Assembly (NCBI GenBank): GCA_016946835.1
Contig: JACVTC010000006.1
Span: 1,155,001 to 1,202,500, forward strand
Origin: Neocallimastix lanati (nom. inval.)
Taxonomy: Eukaryota > Neocallimastigomycota > Neocallimastigomycetes > Neocallimastigales > Neocallimastigaceae
DNA length: 47,500 bases
Direction of reading: 5' to 3'
Numbering within the stretch: the stretch's first letter is position 1; each line of letters opens with the position of its first letter. Positions 22,444 through 37,944 of this stretch are shown here, in pieces. A program made the position numbers and the translations under genes. The notes under the pieces are model-generated. The model saw only the letters and a program-made list of their open reading frames with translations. It did no database searches and was not told where the DNA came from.

Positions 22444-23502
22444 TTAATTATTTTCAACTTTTTGATTTTCAGGACGAAGTGAACGAACAGTTACTGCCGT
22501 TTGCCATAATTGCGATTCACGAAGTTCTTTCAATTCTTTAGAGAGATTTTCGCGATAATCTGGTTTAGAATTAGCAATTAATGTATTTTCTGCTTCTGTA
22601 CCATTACGAACGGATTCATATAATTCTTCAAATACTGGTTTAGTAGCAGAATAAAATTTATCCATCCAATCAAGGGCTCCTCGACGAGCCGTCGTAGAAC
22701 AATTATTATACATCCAATCCATGCCATTCTTGCCAATAAGAGGATAAAGAGATTGAGTAGCTTCTTCAACAGTTTCATTGAATGCTTCAGAAGGAGTATG
22801 ACCATTGGAAATTAAAATTTCAAATTGAGCTTTGAAAATACCTTGAATACATCCCATAAGTGTTCCACGTTCTCCTGTAAGATCTGAATAAGTTTCTCTT
22901 TCAAACGTAGTTGGATAAAGATAACCTGATCCAATAGCAATACCTGTGGCATATGCTCTTTCTTCTGCTTTTCCTGACCAATCTTGGAAAATGGCAACCG
23001 ATGAATTAATACCACGACCTTCTAAGAAAAGAGAACGAACCGTAGTACCTGAACCCTTTGGAGCAACCATGATAACATCACAATCATTTGGAGGAATAAC
23101 TCCTGTTTTATCTTTGAAAACAATAGAGAAACCATGAGAGAAATATAAAGTTTTTCCATGAATTAAATCTTTAATACTATTCCATGCAGCTTTTTGACCA
23201 GCATCTGAAAGAAGATACATAATGATCGTACCCTTTTTACAAGCTTCAGTAATTTCGAAAAGAGTTTCACCTTCTATCCAACCATCTTCTTTCGCAAGAT
23301 CCCAAGAAGGACCCTTACGAAGTCCAATGACCACTTTAAATCCTTTATCTCTTAAATTACGAGATTGATTACGACCTTGAGTACCATAACCGATAACTGC
23401 GAAAGTATCATTCTTAAATATTTCATTTAATTTTTGTTGAGGAAAATCTGATCTTTCATAAACGGTTTCATCAACACCTCCAAAATTAATAGTTTTGACC
23501 AT
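22444..23502 (-). CDS. ILV5: Ketol-acid reductoisomerase, copy 3
   Basis: Complete 352-residue copy. Its distinguishing residues are T4, Q23, D68, I171 and the unique I229 (EILISNG where all others have EVLISNG). All active-site positions are unchanged. Many of the nucleotide differences from copy 2 are at third codon positions, which points to purifying selection on the protein. The long retrotransposon-bearing interval lies on its upstream side, but the paired upstream boxes and about 790 bp of upstream sequence remain intact before element 2 begins. Confidence 0.97.
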   Translation of the reverse strand: MVKTINFGGVDETVYERSDFPQQKLNEIFKNDTFAVIGYGTQGRNQSRNLRDKGFKVVIGLRKGPSWDLAKEDGWIEGETLFEITEACKKGTIIMYLLSDAGQKAAWNSIKDLIHGKTLYFSHGFSIVFKDKTGVIPPNDCDVIMVAPKGSGTTVRSLFLEGRGINSSVAIFQDWSGKAEERAYATGIAIGSGYLYPTTFERETYSDLTGERGTLMGCIQGIFKAQFEILISNGHTPSEAFNETVEEATQSLYPLIGKNGMDWMYNNCSTTARRGALDWMDKFYSATKPVFEELYESVRNGTEAENTLIANSKPDYRENLSKELKELRESQLWQTAVTVRSLRPENQKVENN

Positions 23503-24289
23503 TTTGTTATTTTGTTTTGTTTTATTTCTTTGAAAATTATATAATTTTAATTTTAAATTTTAAATTTTAATTATATTTATTTTATTTTAAATTATCTAAT
23601 AAATAATTTTTATCAATAATTTTTATATAATAGATATTTTTATTGATTAATATTATTATATTAATATTAAAAAGAAATTTTAATTTGATTAATAATTGAT
23701 ATGATATAAAAATGAATAAATAAAAAAAAAAAAAAAAAGAAAGAAAATTTCTTTATTTATATATAAAAAACAATAAATGAGTTTAAATTTTTAAATTTTA
23801 ATATATTAAATTATAGTATAATATATAGATATATATAATATTTATATTGACCTTTTAAATTAAAATTTAATTTATATCCATTCCACATAAATTTATCCTA
23901 TATAATTTTAAAATATCAAAAATATTTAATCTTAACTATTCCACACAAAAAAATCCTTATTTATCTTCTTTTAAAAAATTATACTTAACAATTTTGTAAT
24001 TTATAAAAATATTTTCTTTATTACTTATAATAAAACTTACTTTATTTTACTATTAAGATACAATAAAAATACAATATAATATATAATATATAAAAATAGT
24101 TTAATTATACATTGTATTTAATCCACATTAGTTAATTTTAACTTAATATATATAATTACCAAAAACTAATATTTAAAATATTTAAATTTAAATAAATAAC
24201 AAATATTATTAATATATTATATTTTAAAATTAATCTAATAAAACTTTATCAAAGCAAATAAAAATAAATCAATAAATTATATTTATATA
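23503..24289 (-). promoter_or_regulatory. Upstream region of KARI copy 3
   Basis: Homologous to the other upstream regions and ends abruptly at the LTR of element 2. The sequence resumes at 29463 on the other side of the element. No gene is seen. Confidence 0.55.
23878..23945 (-). promoter_or_regulatory. Paired TGTGGAATRG boxes, copy 3
   Basis: Boxes at 23878-23887 and 23936-23945, 58 bp apart, with 375 bp to the ATG. The sequence between the boxes differs by substitutions from copy 2 but has no net indel. Confidence 0.45.
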
Positions 24290-24470
24290 TGTCAATGAGT
24301 GAAGCTCAGATTAATTATTTTATATTATATATTTTATTTATTTAATAATATTTTATTAATAAAGAAGAATGATTTTCTCATTTTCTGAATAATAATTATT
24401 ACAAGTATTTTATATTAATTTTATTTTATAATAAAGCATAATGTATAATTTCATTTACTATATTTTAACA
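24290..24470 (-). repeat. 3' LTR of element 2
   Basis: 181 bp, TG..CA bounded, next to the polypurine tract TTCCCCCTAC (plus strand) at 24471. Confidence 0.95.
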
Positions 24471-24480
24471 TTCCCCCTAC
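24471..24480 (-). promoter_or_regulatory. Polypurine tract of element 2
   Basis: Minus-strand GTAGGGGGAA, identical to the tract of element 1, directly abutting the 3' LTR. Confidence 0.85.
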
Positions 24481-26323
24481 ATTATGTCTTTATTAGAACT
24501 ATTTTATTTTATTAATTTTTATTTTTATTTTTTTTTTTTTTTTTATATTATATTTTAATTATCAAAAATTATATCGTTAAAATTCCTAATGTTAATACCG
24601 GATACTGGTTTTGTTAAAGGATCAGCTAACATATCATTTGTGCTAATATATTCTAATTTTATATTCTTTTCTTTTATTTTTTCTTGAATAAATTTATATC
24701 TAGTATCAATGTGTTTGCATCTGCCTTTAGCATTTTCATTTTCAGCTATTGCTATACAAGCTTTATTATCTACTTTTATTTTTATTAAGACATTCTTATT
24801 AGTTATTTCTTTAAATAAATTTTTTAACTATATTCCATGTTTTGCGCATTCAGTAAGACTAACAAATTCAGCTTCAGCTGTTGATAATGTAACATTTCTT
24901 TGAATTTGTGATTTCCAAGAAATTGGACTATTTCCAAGTAAGAATATATATTCACTTACAGATCTTCTAGTGGCTTCATCATTCGCATAATCATCATCTG
25001 AAAATCCAACTAATCTATTTTTTCCATTATAGTATATTGATTTATTTATTGTAGATTTTAAATATTGTAATATCAGTAGCAATGCTTTATAGTCTATAGT
25101 TGTTGGATGTTCACAATTTCTTGATGCTTGGTTAACTGCATATGTAATGTCTGGTCTAGAGTTTATTGCAATATATAATAGTGAACCTAAAAGTGATTTG
25201 TATTTTCCAACATCTACAGGTTTTGCATTTTTTCTTTCTTCATTTTACATGGATATTTTATTATTTTAGTTTTATTCATATTATAATTATTAATAATTTT
25301 ATTTATATAATCTTCTTGATTTATTTTATAACCATTTTTAGTTTTATAAATATTTATTCCAATAATTTTTCTGGCATCAGATTCTTTTGAAATTGTATAT
25401 TTATTTTTTAATTTTTTAATTATATTTTTGATTTCATAATCTTCACCAGTTATTAAAATGTCATCAACGTATAATGTTAATAACCCTATTAATTTATTTC
25501 CTTTATTATATTTTCCAAATAAGCATTTGTCTGATTTATATTGTTTAAAGCCGATTGACTTTAAATAATTAGTGATTTCTTCATTCCACATACGTCCAGC
25601 CTGTTTTAAACCATATAGTACTTTTTTCAACAACCATACTTTATTTTTATTATAATTTTTATCTCCTTTTGGAATTTTAACTTAAATTGTTTCATTAAGG
25701 TCAGCATTTAAATATGCTGCTTTTTATGTTTAATTGTTTTAAATTCCATGTATTTATTGAAGCTATTACGATGGTAATTCTTAAACTATCAGAGTGTGCT
25801 GTAGGTGAATATGTTGAAATAAAATATTCACCTTCCTTTTGCTGACAACCTTTTACTACTAATCTAGCTTTTTTAGTATTATTATTTTTTATAACTAAAA
25901 CCCATCTTGTATCTATAAATTTGTATTTTTTGGTATATCTTTAATATTGACTACCATCGATTACATTTTTATCATACATATTTTTAATTTCATTTTTTAT
26001 AGCTATGTTCCATTCTTTTGAATCTTTTGAAATCATAGCTTCTTCATATGTACTTGGACATTGTGTCATAATATTGAAAATTTTATGTTTTTTATTAATG
26101 TTTTTATTTTTTGATAATATTTCTTTTCTTATATTTAATGTTTGGGTGTCTGATTCATCGCCTAAGTCTTCATCATCTTGAATTCTTCTTTTTTTATTAA
26201 TATCGCTATCTGAAAAATTGTTAATATTTTTTATATTATTGTTTATATTGTTATTATTATCATTAATATTATTATCATCAATATTATTATTATTATTATT
26301 GATTTTATTATTATTATTATTGA

Positions 26324-26528
<205 letters not shown>

Positions 26529-26560
26529 GATATTAGAATTTATCAATTGTATATTTGCAC

Positions 26561-26570
26561 TTTCCCCCTC
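26561..26570 (-). promoter_or_regulatory. Candidate central polypurine tract, element 2
   Basis: Minus-strand GAGGGGGAAA at the same place in pol as in element 1 (IEGES codons). Confidence 0.4.
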
Positions 26571-29266
26571 AATCGATAAATTTGAGTAAATGAATAAAGA
26601 ATCAATAGTTTTCGATGAAAAAAAGGAAGTGTCAATAGTACCAGGAATATCTTCCATGAAATAAACATCTCTAGCAGTAATGATAGAGTTTGTAGAAATA
26701 TCTAAAATTCGGTACCCAGAAGAATTTTCAGGATAACCAAGAAAAATACCTTGTTTCGAATTATTTTCAAATTTATTTGTTTTATGGTTATTAAAGAAAA
26801 ATGCTTTACAACCGAATACTTTAAAATGAGAAATATCAACAGGTTTATTAAAGAATAGTTCATTAGGAATTTTAAAATTAATACTAGAATGAGGATTTGA
26901 ATTATATAAGAAGGCAACACATTGAACGGCAGAATCCCAAAAATAAAGAGGTAATTTAGCATAATTTAAAAGTGCTTTAGCACAATTATTTATTGTTTGA
27001 TTTAACCGTTCAGCACGACCATTTTGTTGAGGATATCCAGGAATAGAGTGAATAAATTTAATTCCGTGATTATTTAAAAACGAAATAACATTTTTATTTA
27101 TGTATTCAGTTCCATTATCTGATTTAAAAGTTTTAATTTGAATATTATATAAGTTCGAAGTTAATTTATAAAATTCAACAAATTTATCATAGACATCTGA
27201 TTTATTTTTTAAAAGATAAATCCAACATTTGCGAGAAAAATCGTCTAGAAAAGTTAGGTAGTAGTTATATCCTTGAAATGAAGTTTCTAGTTTACCCACA
27301 ACATCAGTGTGAACCAATTCTAAAGGTTCAGTTGTGAATGAATCAGAAGCAGAAAAAGATTTTCTCCTCAATTTACTGATTTTGCATTTAGGACATTCTT
27401 TTTTATTGTGAAAAGAAGGATGCTTAATAATGAATTCTTTAATATTGTTATAATTATTGAAATGTCCTAACCTTGAATGCCAAAGTGAATAAACTACATT
27501 GTGAATATTAAATTTTGAATAATTGTCATAATTACTACTTTGAATATCAACATTAATATTATTGATATTTGAAATAATATTAAATGTAAATAAATTTTCA
27601 TCATTTGCATAAATATTGGCGATTATATTATTATCTTTATTAATTATTTGTAATCTATCTTTTTTATTGATATTTTCCATAATTATTTTATTGCCAAGAC
27701 TTAAGATATGATGTGTTGGGATTAGATTGTTTTTAATGTTTGGTGCAAAATGAACATTTGATAATTTAAATTTATTATTCTTGAAACTTCCATAATATGT
27801 ACCAGAACAATTTATTTTATCAGTGGTACCATTTGGATAAATTATTGTTTTATCATTAGAATTTTGAATATTATTTAGTTGGTTTATGTTGTTGGTTAAA
27901 TTTAATCCTGTACCACTATCTATAATCCATGTTGTATATTTATTATTTGTTTTTAAATTGTTACATTTAATATTGTTTTGTAATACAGATATATTTCCGG
28001 TAAAGTTAATGTAATCATCATTTGTGTCTGATGAATACTCTAAATTATTTTCATTTATCTTATAAGAGTGAAATTTATTTTTGTTGTTAATATTATTTTG
28101 ATTATTATTATATTTATTTATTGTATTTTTATTTTTATTATTTTTATTGAATGGATTATAATAACATTCTTCTATAATATGACCATCTTTTTTACATAGG
28201 AGACAGTGTTTGCTTTTTATATTTTTATTGTTTTTATTTCTTGAATTATTAGGTTTATTTTGATTATTATTATTTTTGTATATAGTTTGCTTGCTATTAT
28301 TTGAAATATAATTAATTTTATTATTTTTCATTATTATTTTCATTATTATTATTAATTTGAGTGTTTAGATAATTGTTGATTCTTTCTTCATGATTTCTCA
28401 TTTTTTGCAAATCATCATAAAGTTCATTGAATTTTTTATATTTGTAAGTTAATGTAAAATTAAATCCAATGTTTTTTAATTTAGCGCAAGCATAGATGAT
28501 TTTACTTTCTTCAGTTAGTTGTTTTTATTTAGTTTGACACATTCTATATCATATTGTTCAAATAGATTTTTTAGTTCATTGAGATATAGAATATAATTGT
28601 TATTATTAATTTCTAAAATTTTGATTTTTTGCATTAATAAATTTAATAAGGATTCTCCTGATTTGTAGAATTGTTTTTTAAGTCTATCAATCATTTGATA
28701 TGCAGTCCTACAACCTATTAGATAAGCCTTTGTTTCTAAGTATAAGCTACCAGATATTATTGATTGAACTGCGTTATCATATTTTATTTGCTTTCTAGTA
28801 ATGTCATCATACACAAATTCTTTTTCAATATATTCGTCGTAATCTTGTGGAATTAGATGACGTTTTAATTCAATAAACCAATCTTCAAAATTTGAGGTTT
28901 TAATTTAAAATCTTTGTAATTAAATACGGATTTAATTAATAAATCTTTATAGATATAATTTTGAAATAAAATATCATTTTGATTAACATTATCCTCATCT
29001 TTATTAATGTTTTCATTTTTATTCATAGTAGGGGTTGATGAAGAGGAAGTGGAACTAACTTCGGAGATTTCTATTTCTTGAGTTCTTTTTCTTCCCATGA
29101 TTTTAAACATCAAATTTTTAATAAATTTTTATTTATTTACTTTTATATTTAATTATTTAATAAATTAATTATATATTTATTTATTTTATAAAATAAATTT
29201 AAATTTGAATATAGTAATTTTTTTTAAAAAATATAATATTATATAAATATATTTATGGTCTCTTTC

Positions 29267-29282
29267 ATGAGACTCTTAATCT
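29267..29282 (-). promoter_or_regulatory. Primer-binding site of element 2, tRNA-Lys(CUU) half
   Basis: The plus strand reads ATGAGACTCTTAATCT up to the first base of the 5' LTR, a 16-nt match to the tRNA-Lys(CUU) anticodon arm as I recall it from vertebrates. Confidence 0.75.
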
Positions 29283-29462
29283 GTCAATGAGTGAAGCTCA
29301 GATTAATTATTTTATATTATATATTTTATTTATTTAATAATATTTTATTAATAAAGAAGAATGATTTTCGCATTTTCTGAATAATAATTATTACATGTAT
29401 TTTATATTAATTTTATTTTATAATAAAGCATAATGTATAATTTTATTTACTATATTTTAACA
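29282..29462 (-). repeat. 5' LTR of element 2
   Basis: 181 bp. Three differences from the 3' LTR were seen: two transversions and one C/T. Confidence 0.95.
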
Positions 29463-30210
<748 letters not shown>

Positions 30211-30226
<16 letters not shown>

Positions 30227-33200
30227 CTCCCCCTCAAATTAGATTTTTTAATATTAAAAATCTTATTTGCAAATATACTCATTTTTGTACCATTAACATC
30301 TTTAGTGAGAGCGTCAGCTAACATTTCTTTTGTATCTTTGTATTCTAATTTTACTTTCCTTTTTACTATATTATCTCTATTAAAATGAAATCTAATATCT
30401 ATGTGTTTTAACTTTGTATTGATTTCACCATTTTCAATAGTTATTTTACTTGCTAAATTATCTGTGAAAATGGTAATTGTTTTATTATAATTTATTAATT
30501 CTTTTAAAATATTTCTGATCCATAGAATTTTTTTAATATTTTCGGATGTGCTAATGTATTCTGCTTCTGCTGTAGACGTAGCTACACATGTTTGTTTTTT
30601 AGAAATCCAGCATATGGGACTGTTTCCCATAAGTATTATTCCACCAGACGTAGATTTCCTGTCATTTAGATCACCTCCAAAATCGGCATCAGTGTATGCT
30701 ATTATTTCCCCTTGTCCATCATATACAATTTTATAATCTTTAGTACTATTTATATATCTGAAAATATTTGTTATTTTATTCCAGTCTGATATTGTGGGTT
30801 TTTCTGATTTTCTGGCAGCCTTGTTCACGGAGAATGCGATATCTGGCCTTGTGCATTTTGATAGATATATTAAGGAACCTATAGCACTCTTGTAGATTGT
30901 TTTATTGAAAGGTTTATTATTTTCAGAGATAGTGTTGTCTCCTGTGCATGGTGTTTTTCTTTTTCTCATTTCTTTTATATTAAATTTGTCTAATATATTA
31001 TTTATAAAACTATTTTGTGATATAATATATTTATTCTTTTGTTTTTCAATTTTTATGCCAAGTATGAATTCGGCTGGTCCACAATTTGATATTTTAAATT
31101 TTTCTTTAATTTTTGTAATTATATTTTGTATTTCTTTGTCTTCACCAGTTATGATCATATCGTCTACATATAAACCTATGATGCATTTGGTTTTATTATT
31201 CTTTGAATATTTAAATATACACTTTTCAGATTTTATTTGTTTAAATCCATTTTTATTTAAAAATTTTGTAATCGTTTGGTTCCATTGCCTACCGGATTGT
31301 TTTAATCCGTATAGTGCTTTATTGAGTTTCCAGAATCCCCGCCCAAAGTTAGTATCACCTAGTGGAATAGTAGTGTAAATATCAGTATCTAATGGAGCGT
31401 TGAGATACGCAGCTTTAATATCTAATTGGTAGATATTCCAATTAAACTTAGCTGCTAAAGCGATAATAAGCTTTAATCCATCAATGTTTAAGGTAGGAGA
31501 ATAAGTAAGTTCATAATCAATACCTCTACGTTGTTTAAAACCTCTAGCAACTAGGCGAGCTTTAAATCTAACAATATTATTATTAGAGTCTTTTTTGGTA
31601 GCAAAAACCCATTTTGTCGAAATAAGATTTTTGTTTTTAGGAATGTAATTAACGATGGACATAACATTATTATTGTATAAATTATTAAGTTCATCTTGTA
31701 TAGCTTTATACCAGTAATTTTTATTAGGACAATTAATAGCTTCATTAAAACTATTAGGTGTATCAGAGTAAATTGTAAAAACCATTTTTTCATTATTGGA
31801 AACATCATATTTAGGCCGAGAGATATCATTAGTAATATTAAAGAAAGTTTCAGGACTTAAAGGACGTTTGAGTACGGACTGATTGTTAATCCCTGTCATA
31901 TTATCAGTCATATTTACATCTTGGTCAGAAATAATGGAAATAATATTATTATTAATGTAATTAGTATCAGAACCTAAATCATGGTTAATAGAATAAGAAT
32001 CCTGGGGAGTTTTATCGCCAATAGGAATAACATCATTTTCATCTAAATTTGAACAATTATAATTGTTAATTGATAGATTATCATCAACAACATTATCTAG
32101 TAAATTTTCATTAGTAGCAATAATATTATTATTAAAATTGTCATCTTTAATATTTTTAGTGACAGAATCTTCATTATTTAAAGATTTATTAAGGGAAAGT
32201 TTAAATGTTTTATCAAAAGTATCATTTGTTACAGATGTATTGATTTTATTATTATCATTAATTATATTTTTATTATTGACATTTTGAAAAAAAATTTTAT
32301 TAATAAATTTTTGATTAATTTTTGAAAAATTTTTAAGTTTCATAGATTTATTACTGTTATCATTAATTTTATGTAACTTATAATCTTTATTAATAAATGT
32401 TGTAGATTCACGTGATGTATTAAAAGATTTTAATTTAGTGGAATTATTATTCATAATATTATTATTCTTCGTCATTATTGGGTCTGAATTTAAATTATAA
32501 GATTTAATTATTTTACCATTATCCAATGGTTGTAAATTAAAATTTTCTTCATTTTTTGAATAATTTTTATTATTAAAATTTTTTTCATTTTTAAATTTAG
32601 AAATATCAATATTTTCTTTAAGCGTTTTTACAGGAGTACTGGCAGGGGAATTTTCGGTTGGCTTGGAATCATTTATATTTGAGTTAACAGTATTAATCAG
32701 AGTCGGTAAAACGATATCATTTTTACAGGATTTTTTACTATATTCCTTATGGGTAATTGAAGGATTTTCAGCATCTTTTCCTTTTTCTGCCCAATTATGT
32801 TTATTTTTATAAGAATAACTGCATTCACCTTTTTCAATGTAAGAATTATTTACCACGTTTTTTAATGAATGATTCAAATTATTTTTATTGTTTACATGGA
32901 TATTGGTAAATATAAAATCATTATTATTATTATTTAAAGAATTGTTATTGACCTTTTGAAGTATATTTTGGTTTTCTAGTACTGTGTTAGTATTTTGTTT
33001 ATTATAATTTTTATTTAAACGAACTATATTATTGTTACTATGTTTTACATTAGTTGAAATTTCATTATTTACTTCAGAAATTACATTTGAATTAATATTA
33101 TTTTTTGCGTATAAATTATTTTGTTCTAAAGTAATATTGTGTTTATTGTTATGTGTGTTATTTGTTTTATTAAAATCCAATAGTTTATTTGTTTTTGTGT

Positions 33201-36096
33201 CCTTTTCTAAGGTTATGGTTTTAATTTTGTTATTTTTATTGTTTAAATTAATTATATCGTCGTTGTTAATATTATAAACCATATTTTCTTTACCTTTATC
33301 TATATTTTTATTATTATTCATATTATCTAAAATATTAATAATTATTTTCGTGTTATTATCATGTAAATTATTTTCTGCTTCTATTTTATTATCCTCGTTA
33401 TCCATGTTCATATTGTTTAAATTATCGTTTACAATAATGTTATTTAAATCAATATTATTATTGTTTTCATTTAAATTATTATTTTCATTGTTTAGAACAT
33501 TATTTATGTTTTCTATATTATTAATTATATTTTCATTTATAATATGATTATTTTCATTATTATTATTATTTACTATATTATTATCAATTTTTGTAAAAGA
33601 GAAATGTGGGTCCACAAATCCTTCTTTCTCATATATATAGTTTGCTGGACATTCCTCTAAACATTCTACTTCTCTGACATGGTGTATTCTTTTGTTTTTT
33701 ATGTCCATAATCCTATATGAGTAATTTTTCTTGCTGAAACCAAGAAATATTCCTTCCTTTGCTTTTGGAGTGAAATTGGATTTGTTTTCCATATTATCAA
33801 TATAATAACATTTACATCCAAAAGTTCTTAAGTGTTTTAAAGAAATACTTTTTCCTGATATGACTTCATCAGGTATTAAATTATTATTTCCTTCATGAGG
33901 AATCATATTATACAAATAAGCCGCATGTCTTACTGCATATTCCCAGAAATTTTCAGATAATTTTGCCCAAAATAATAAAGTTTTAGCTGTGTTTTTTATT
34001 GTTTGATTTATCCTTTCGGCTTTTCCATTATTTTCTGGACAATATGGTGGAGAGAATGATTTTTCAATTCCATTATCTTTACAGTATCTTCTTATTTTCT
34101 TATTTTTATATTCTTTACCACCATCTGTTTTAAATATTTTAACTTTATAATTATCAAATTGATTGTTAAGGTATTTTAGAAAATCGATTATAATGTCTGG
34201 CGCTTCAGCTTTAGATTTTAAAGTGAAGAGCCAAACTTTCCACGAATATTCGTCCAAGAAAGTTATAAAATATTTTTTGTCATTAATAGAACTGTTATAT
34301 GGCCCCGAAATGTCAGAGTGTATAACTTCAAGTATCTTGTTTGATTTAGGATTGTTCCCATTATGTGGGGAATGCTTCATTTTTACTACTTTACATTCTT
34401 TACATTTTGGGATCTTGATCTCGTGTAGTTCTAAATGTTTAGAAATATTTCTTATATATTGATGGCCCATTCTTCTGTGCCATATTTCTAGACTGTTTTG
34501 CCCTAAATCATCTAATGATAAAATATTTTGATTATTTATTATACTTTTTGTGTTTATTTTAAATTGATTAAAATCAGTTGATAGAAACGTTCCGATAACA
34601 TTTTTATCACAGTCAGATATAGTCAATTTTACTTTTTCTTGACTTATTGGCTCAATAACGGATGTTATACCTATTTTTGCGAATTCGATGGCACTTATCA
34701 AGTTTTTATGTGCCTTTTTTGAATATAACACTTTGTTTAATTTTATATGGTAGTTGTTTATGGTAAATTCACAACTACCATATCCTTCAAAGTCTAAAGT
34801 AGTATTGTTTGCACATCTTAGTTGTACAAAATCTTCTTTATAATCTTTCAAAAGGTTTTTATCATTAGTTACATGTTCGTAAGCTCCACTATCATAATAC
34901 CATTCAACTGTTTCGTTACTTTCTATATTTCTTTCAATTATGTTTACAGATTTTTCATCATTATCTATATTATATGGTTCATTTATTGATTCAATTAGCA
35001 AAGCATCATTAATATGTGGTTCACATAATGGTCTGATGTCTTCAAAATTATCATCTCTTTCGCTGTCACTTTCTTCATATTTAGAAGTTATTTTTTCCAC
35101 TAAACCAAATGATTTTAATTCTTTTTCTTCATTTTTATGGTTTTTCTGGTAGAGTGATTGTTGCCTCCCTTCTTTTTTGTTTTCTCTTGCTTTCATATTG
35201 TATTTACAATCTTTTGTGAGATGTCCTCTTATCTCACAAATATGACAATATAAATTTTTGTTAGTTTTGTTATTGTTTCTGTTTATTTTCTTAACAAAAC
35301 CTTTTCCTTTATGATAGTTTTTATTTTTATAACGTTTTTCAATTAGATCTATATCCATTGGATCATCATGATCATCATGTTCATCCATTGTATTTTCCCA
35401 ATTTTCTAGATATGATCTAGCTGAAATTCTATCTTTTATACTTTCATATAATTGTCTGGCGGTAGTTTCTAAAGTTACATCTATAATGTTTTTAAAGTCA
35501 TTTGGTAAAATATTGAACATGTACTTTAATTTTTCCCTTTCAGTCAAATTTACTCCGGCATCTTCCATTTCACCGAATATTTCATTTACGCTATCAGCCA
35601 TCTTCATTATTTGGCTGCGGTCATTTGCCTTAAGTTTTCGCAATTTCTTGAGCCAGTATTCAGTGTCATTATTCTTATCACCGTATTTTGAAGTTAGTTT
35701 TTCCATAATTGTGAATGTTTTCTTCATTCTACTAACTTCCCTTAATATTTTTTCTTCAACGTTTTGAATCACCATAAGCATTAACTGAGAGTCTTTCTCT
35801 TCTGCTTTAGCAATGATTCTATTTCGGTTTTGAGTAAACACTTCATTGTAGTTTACATTTTCTCCACGATTTAATTGTAATTCCTCAATAATCTTCAGGA
35901 TAGCTTTTACCGTCTTAGATTCTTCATTAGGATTAAGTCTATAGTTATTATCCTTCAGGTGAGAGATAACATCTTCTTCAATGAATTCTTCCATTCCATA
36001 TCTCCTAGCTGCAGTCATGATAAGGAAATTCCATGTGGCAAAATTGGATACACCACGAAGACGTTGGTCCTTAGCTAAGTTAAATTGATAGGCCAT
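30211..36096 (-). CDS. Intact copia gag-pol polyprotein, element 3
   Basis: Single 1961-codon frame from ATG 36094-36096. Domains in order: gag (about 1-260), CCHC knuckle CHICEIRGHLTKDC (about 283-296), aspartic protease with DSG (about 400), GAG-pre-integrase with HRRMGH and CKEC (about 535-580), integrase with D-D-35-E spacing (HSD near 590, KTDGG near 657, AER near 693), a very long Asn-rich linker (about 830-1480), reverse transcriptase with LDIKAAYLNAP (about 1559) and YVDD (about 1644), and RNase H with DADFGG (about 1802), STAEAEY (about 1843) and TDN (about 1876). All catalytic residues I can check are present. The stop lies 16 bp inside the 3' LTR, after the polypurine tract has been translated as LRGS. 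Gag and pol share one frame, as in copia itself. Confidence 0.96.
30227..30236 (-). promoter_or_regulatory. Polypurine tract of element 3
   Basis: Minus-strand TGAGGGGGAG directly abuts the 3' LTR and is also coding sequence of the polyprotein. Confidence 0.85.
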
Positions 36097-36156
36097 CTTA
36101 ATACTTTGTTAAAATCGATTTTTAAATTTAAAGCTTTGTAATTTATTATAGAGTAC

Positions 36157-36171
36157 TGAGACTCTTAATCT
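36157..36171 (-). promoter_or_regulatory. Primer-binding site of element 3, tRNA-Lys(CUU) half
   Basis: The plus strand reads TGAGACTCTTAATCT, again the tRNA-Lys(CUU) anticodon arm. Five or six bases (ATTAT region) separate it from the TG of the LTR, unlike elements 1 and 2 where the site abuts the LTR. Confidence 0.7.
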
Positions 36172-36176
36172 ATTAT

Positions 36177-36417
36177 TGTTTAATATTTATTTATTAATAA
36201 TTAGATATATAACGCAAGTGTTATATAAATGGTTAACAAAGATTTAAAGTACAGATAAAATTACATGTTTTTATATTTAATTGTGGCTTGTTCTAGATAC
36301 ATACTAATTTATATTTTAATTTGTAATTACAATATATTTAATATAATTTAATTTAATATTTTATTAAACTTAAGCTAGACTATAACTTTATATTAATAAA
36401 ATTAACATACGTTAACA
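36177..36417 (-). repeat. 5' LTR of element 3
   Basis: 241 bp, identical by eye to the LTR at 29986-30226. Confidence 0.95.
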
Positions 36418-36940
<523 letters not shown>

Positions 36941-37044
36941 GATTTTAACATTAAACAATTCTTTATTAAAAGATAACCAAAAATAAATATATACATATAT
37001 ATATTTAGAATCAAGACATAATTAAATTATAAATTAAAATTAAT

Positions 37045-37175
37045 ATTTTATTTTAATTTTTGTTATTATTTCTTTATATTATATTCATTTAAATTTTAAA
37101 ATAATAATATTAATTATATTATTTATCCTATTAATTAAACTATTAAAATAATAATAAAATTGGAGATAAAGCTCA

Positions 37176-37206
<31 letters not shown>

Positions 37207-37850
37207 AATAAAATATAAAAAATTCCTAATAAAAAAAAATTAATCATCAGTTAATATATATTTATTTTTTATTATAATTTTTTCATTTTTATTTATTAAT
37301 ATTTTTATGAATTTTACATATATATTTTTTAAATGTACTAATTAGAATAATATAATTAAAGTGTATTTATTAATGTTTTTATATTAAATTTTAAAATATG
37401 TTATTATTATATAGTATTTCGAAATATTATGTATTAACTATTTAAATTATTTGTTTTTATTTCTTTATGTTATAACAATTATTCATTCATTTAAATTTTA
37501 AAATAATAATATTATTTATATTATTTATTTTATTAAATAAACTATTAAAATAATAATAAAATTGGCGGTAAAGCTCGAAAAAAAAAATTACAAAAAAAAA
37601 AAATAAAATAAAAATAAAAAATTCCTAATAAAAAAAAATTAATCATCAGTTTATATATATTTATTTTTTTTATTATAATTTTTTTATTTTTATTTTTTAA
37701 TCATTAATATTTTTATGAATTTTACATATATTTTTTAAATGTACTAATTAGAATAATATAATTATGGTGTATTTATTAATGTTTTTATATTAAATTTTAA
37801 AATATGTTATTATTATATATTATATTGATATATTATGCATTAACTATTTA
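37045..37850. repeat. Local tandem duplication of about 400 bp in the KARI spacer
   Basis: Matched landmarks recur at an offset of about 400 bp: AATAAAATTGG near 37152 and 37554, AATCATCAG at 37242 and 37641, and GAATTTTACATATA near 37310 and 37716. Other spacers have this segment once. Confidence 0.85.
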
Positions 37851-37944
37851 AATTATTGTAATTTTATTTAATATAGTTATTTATTCTTTAAATTAGAATC
37901 ATTATATTATTAATTTTTTTATAAGGATAATTATTTTATATAAT

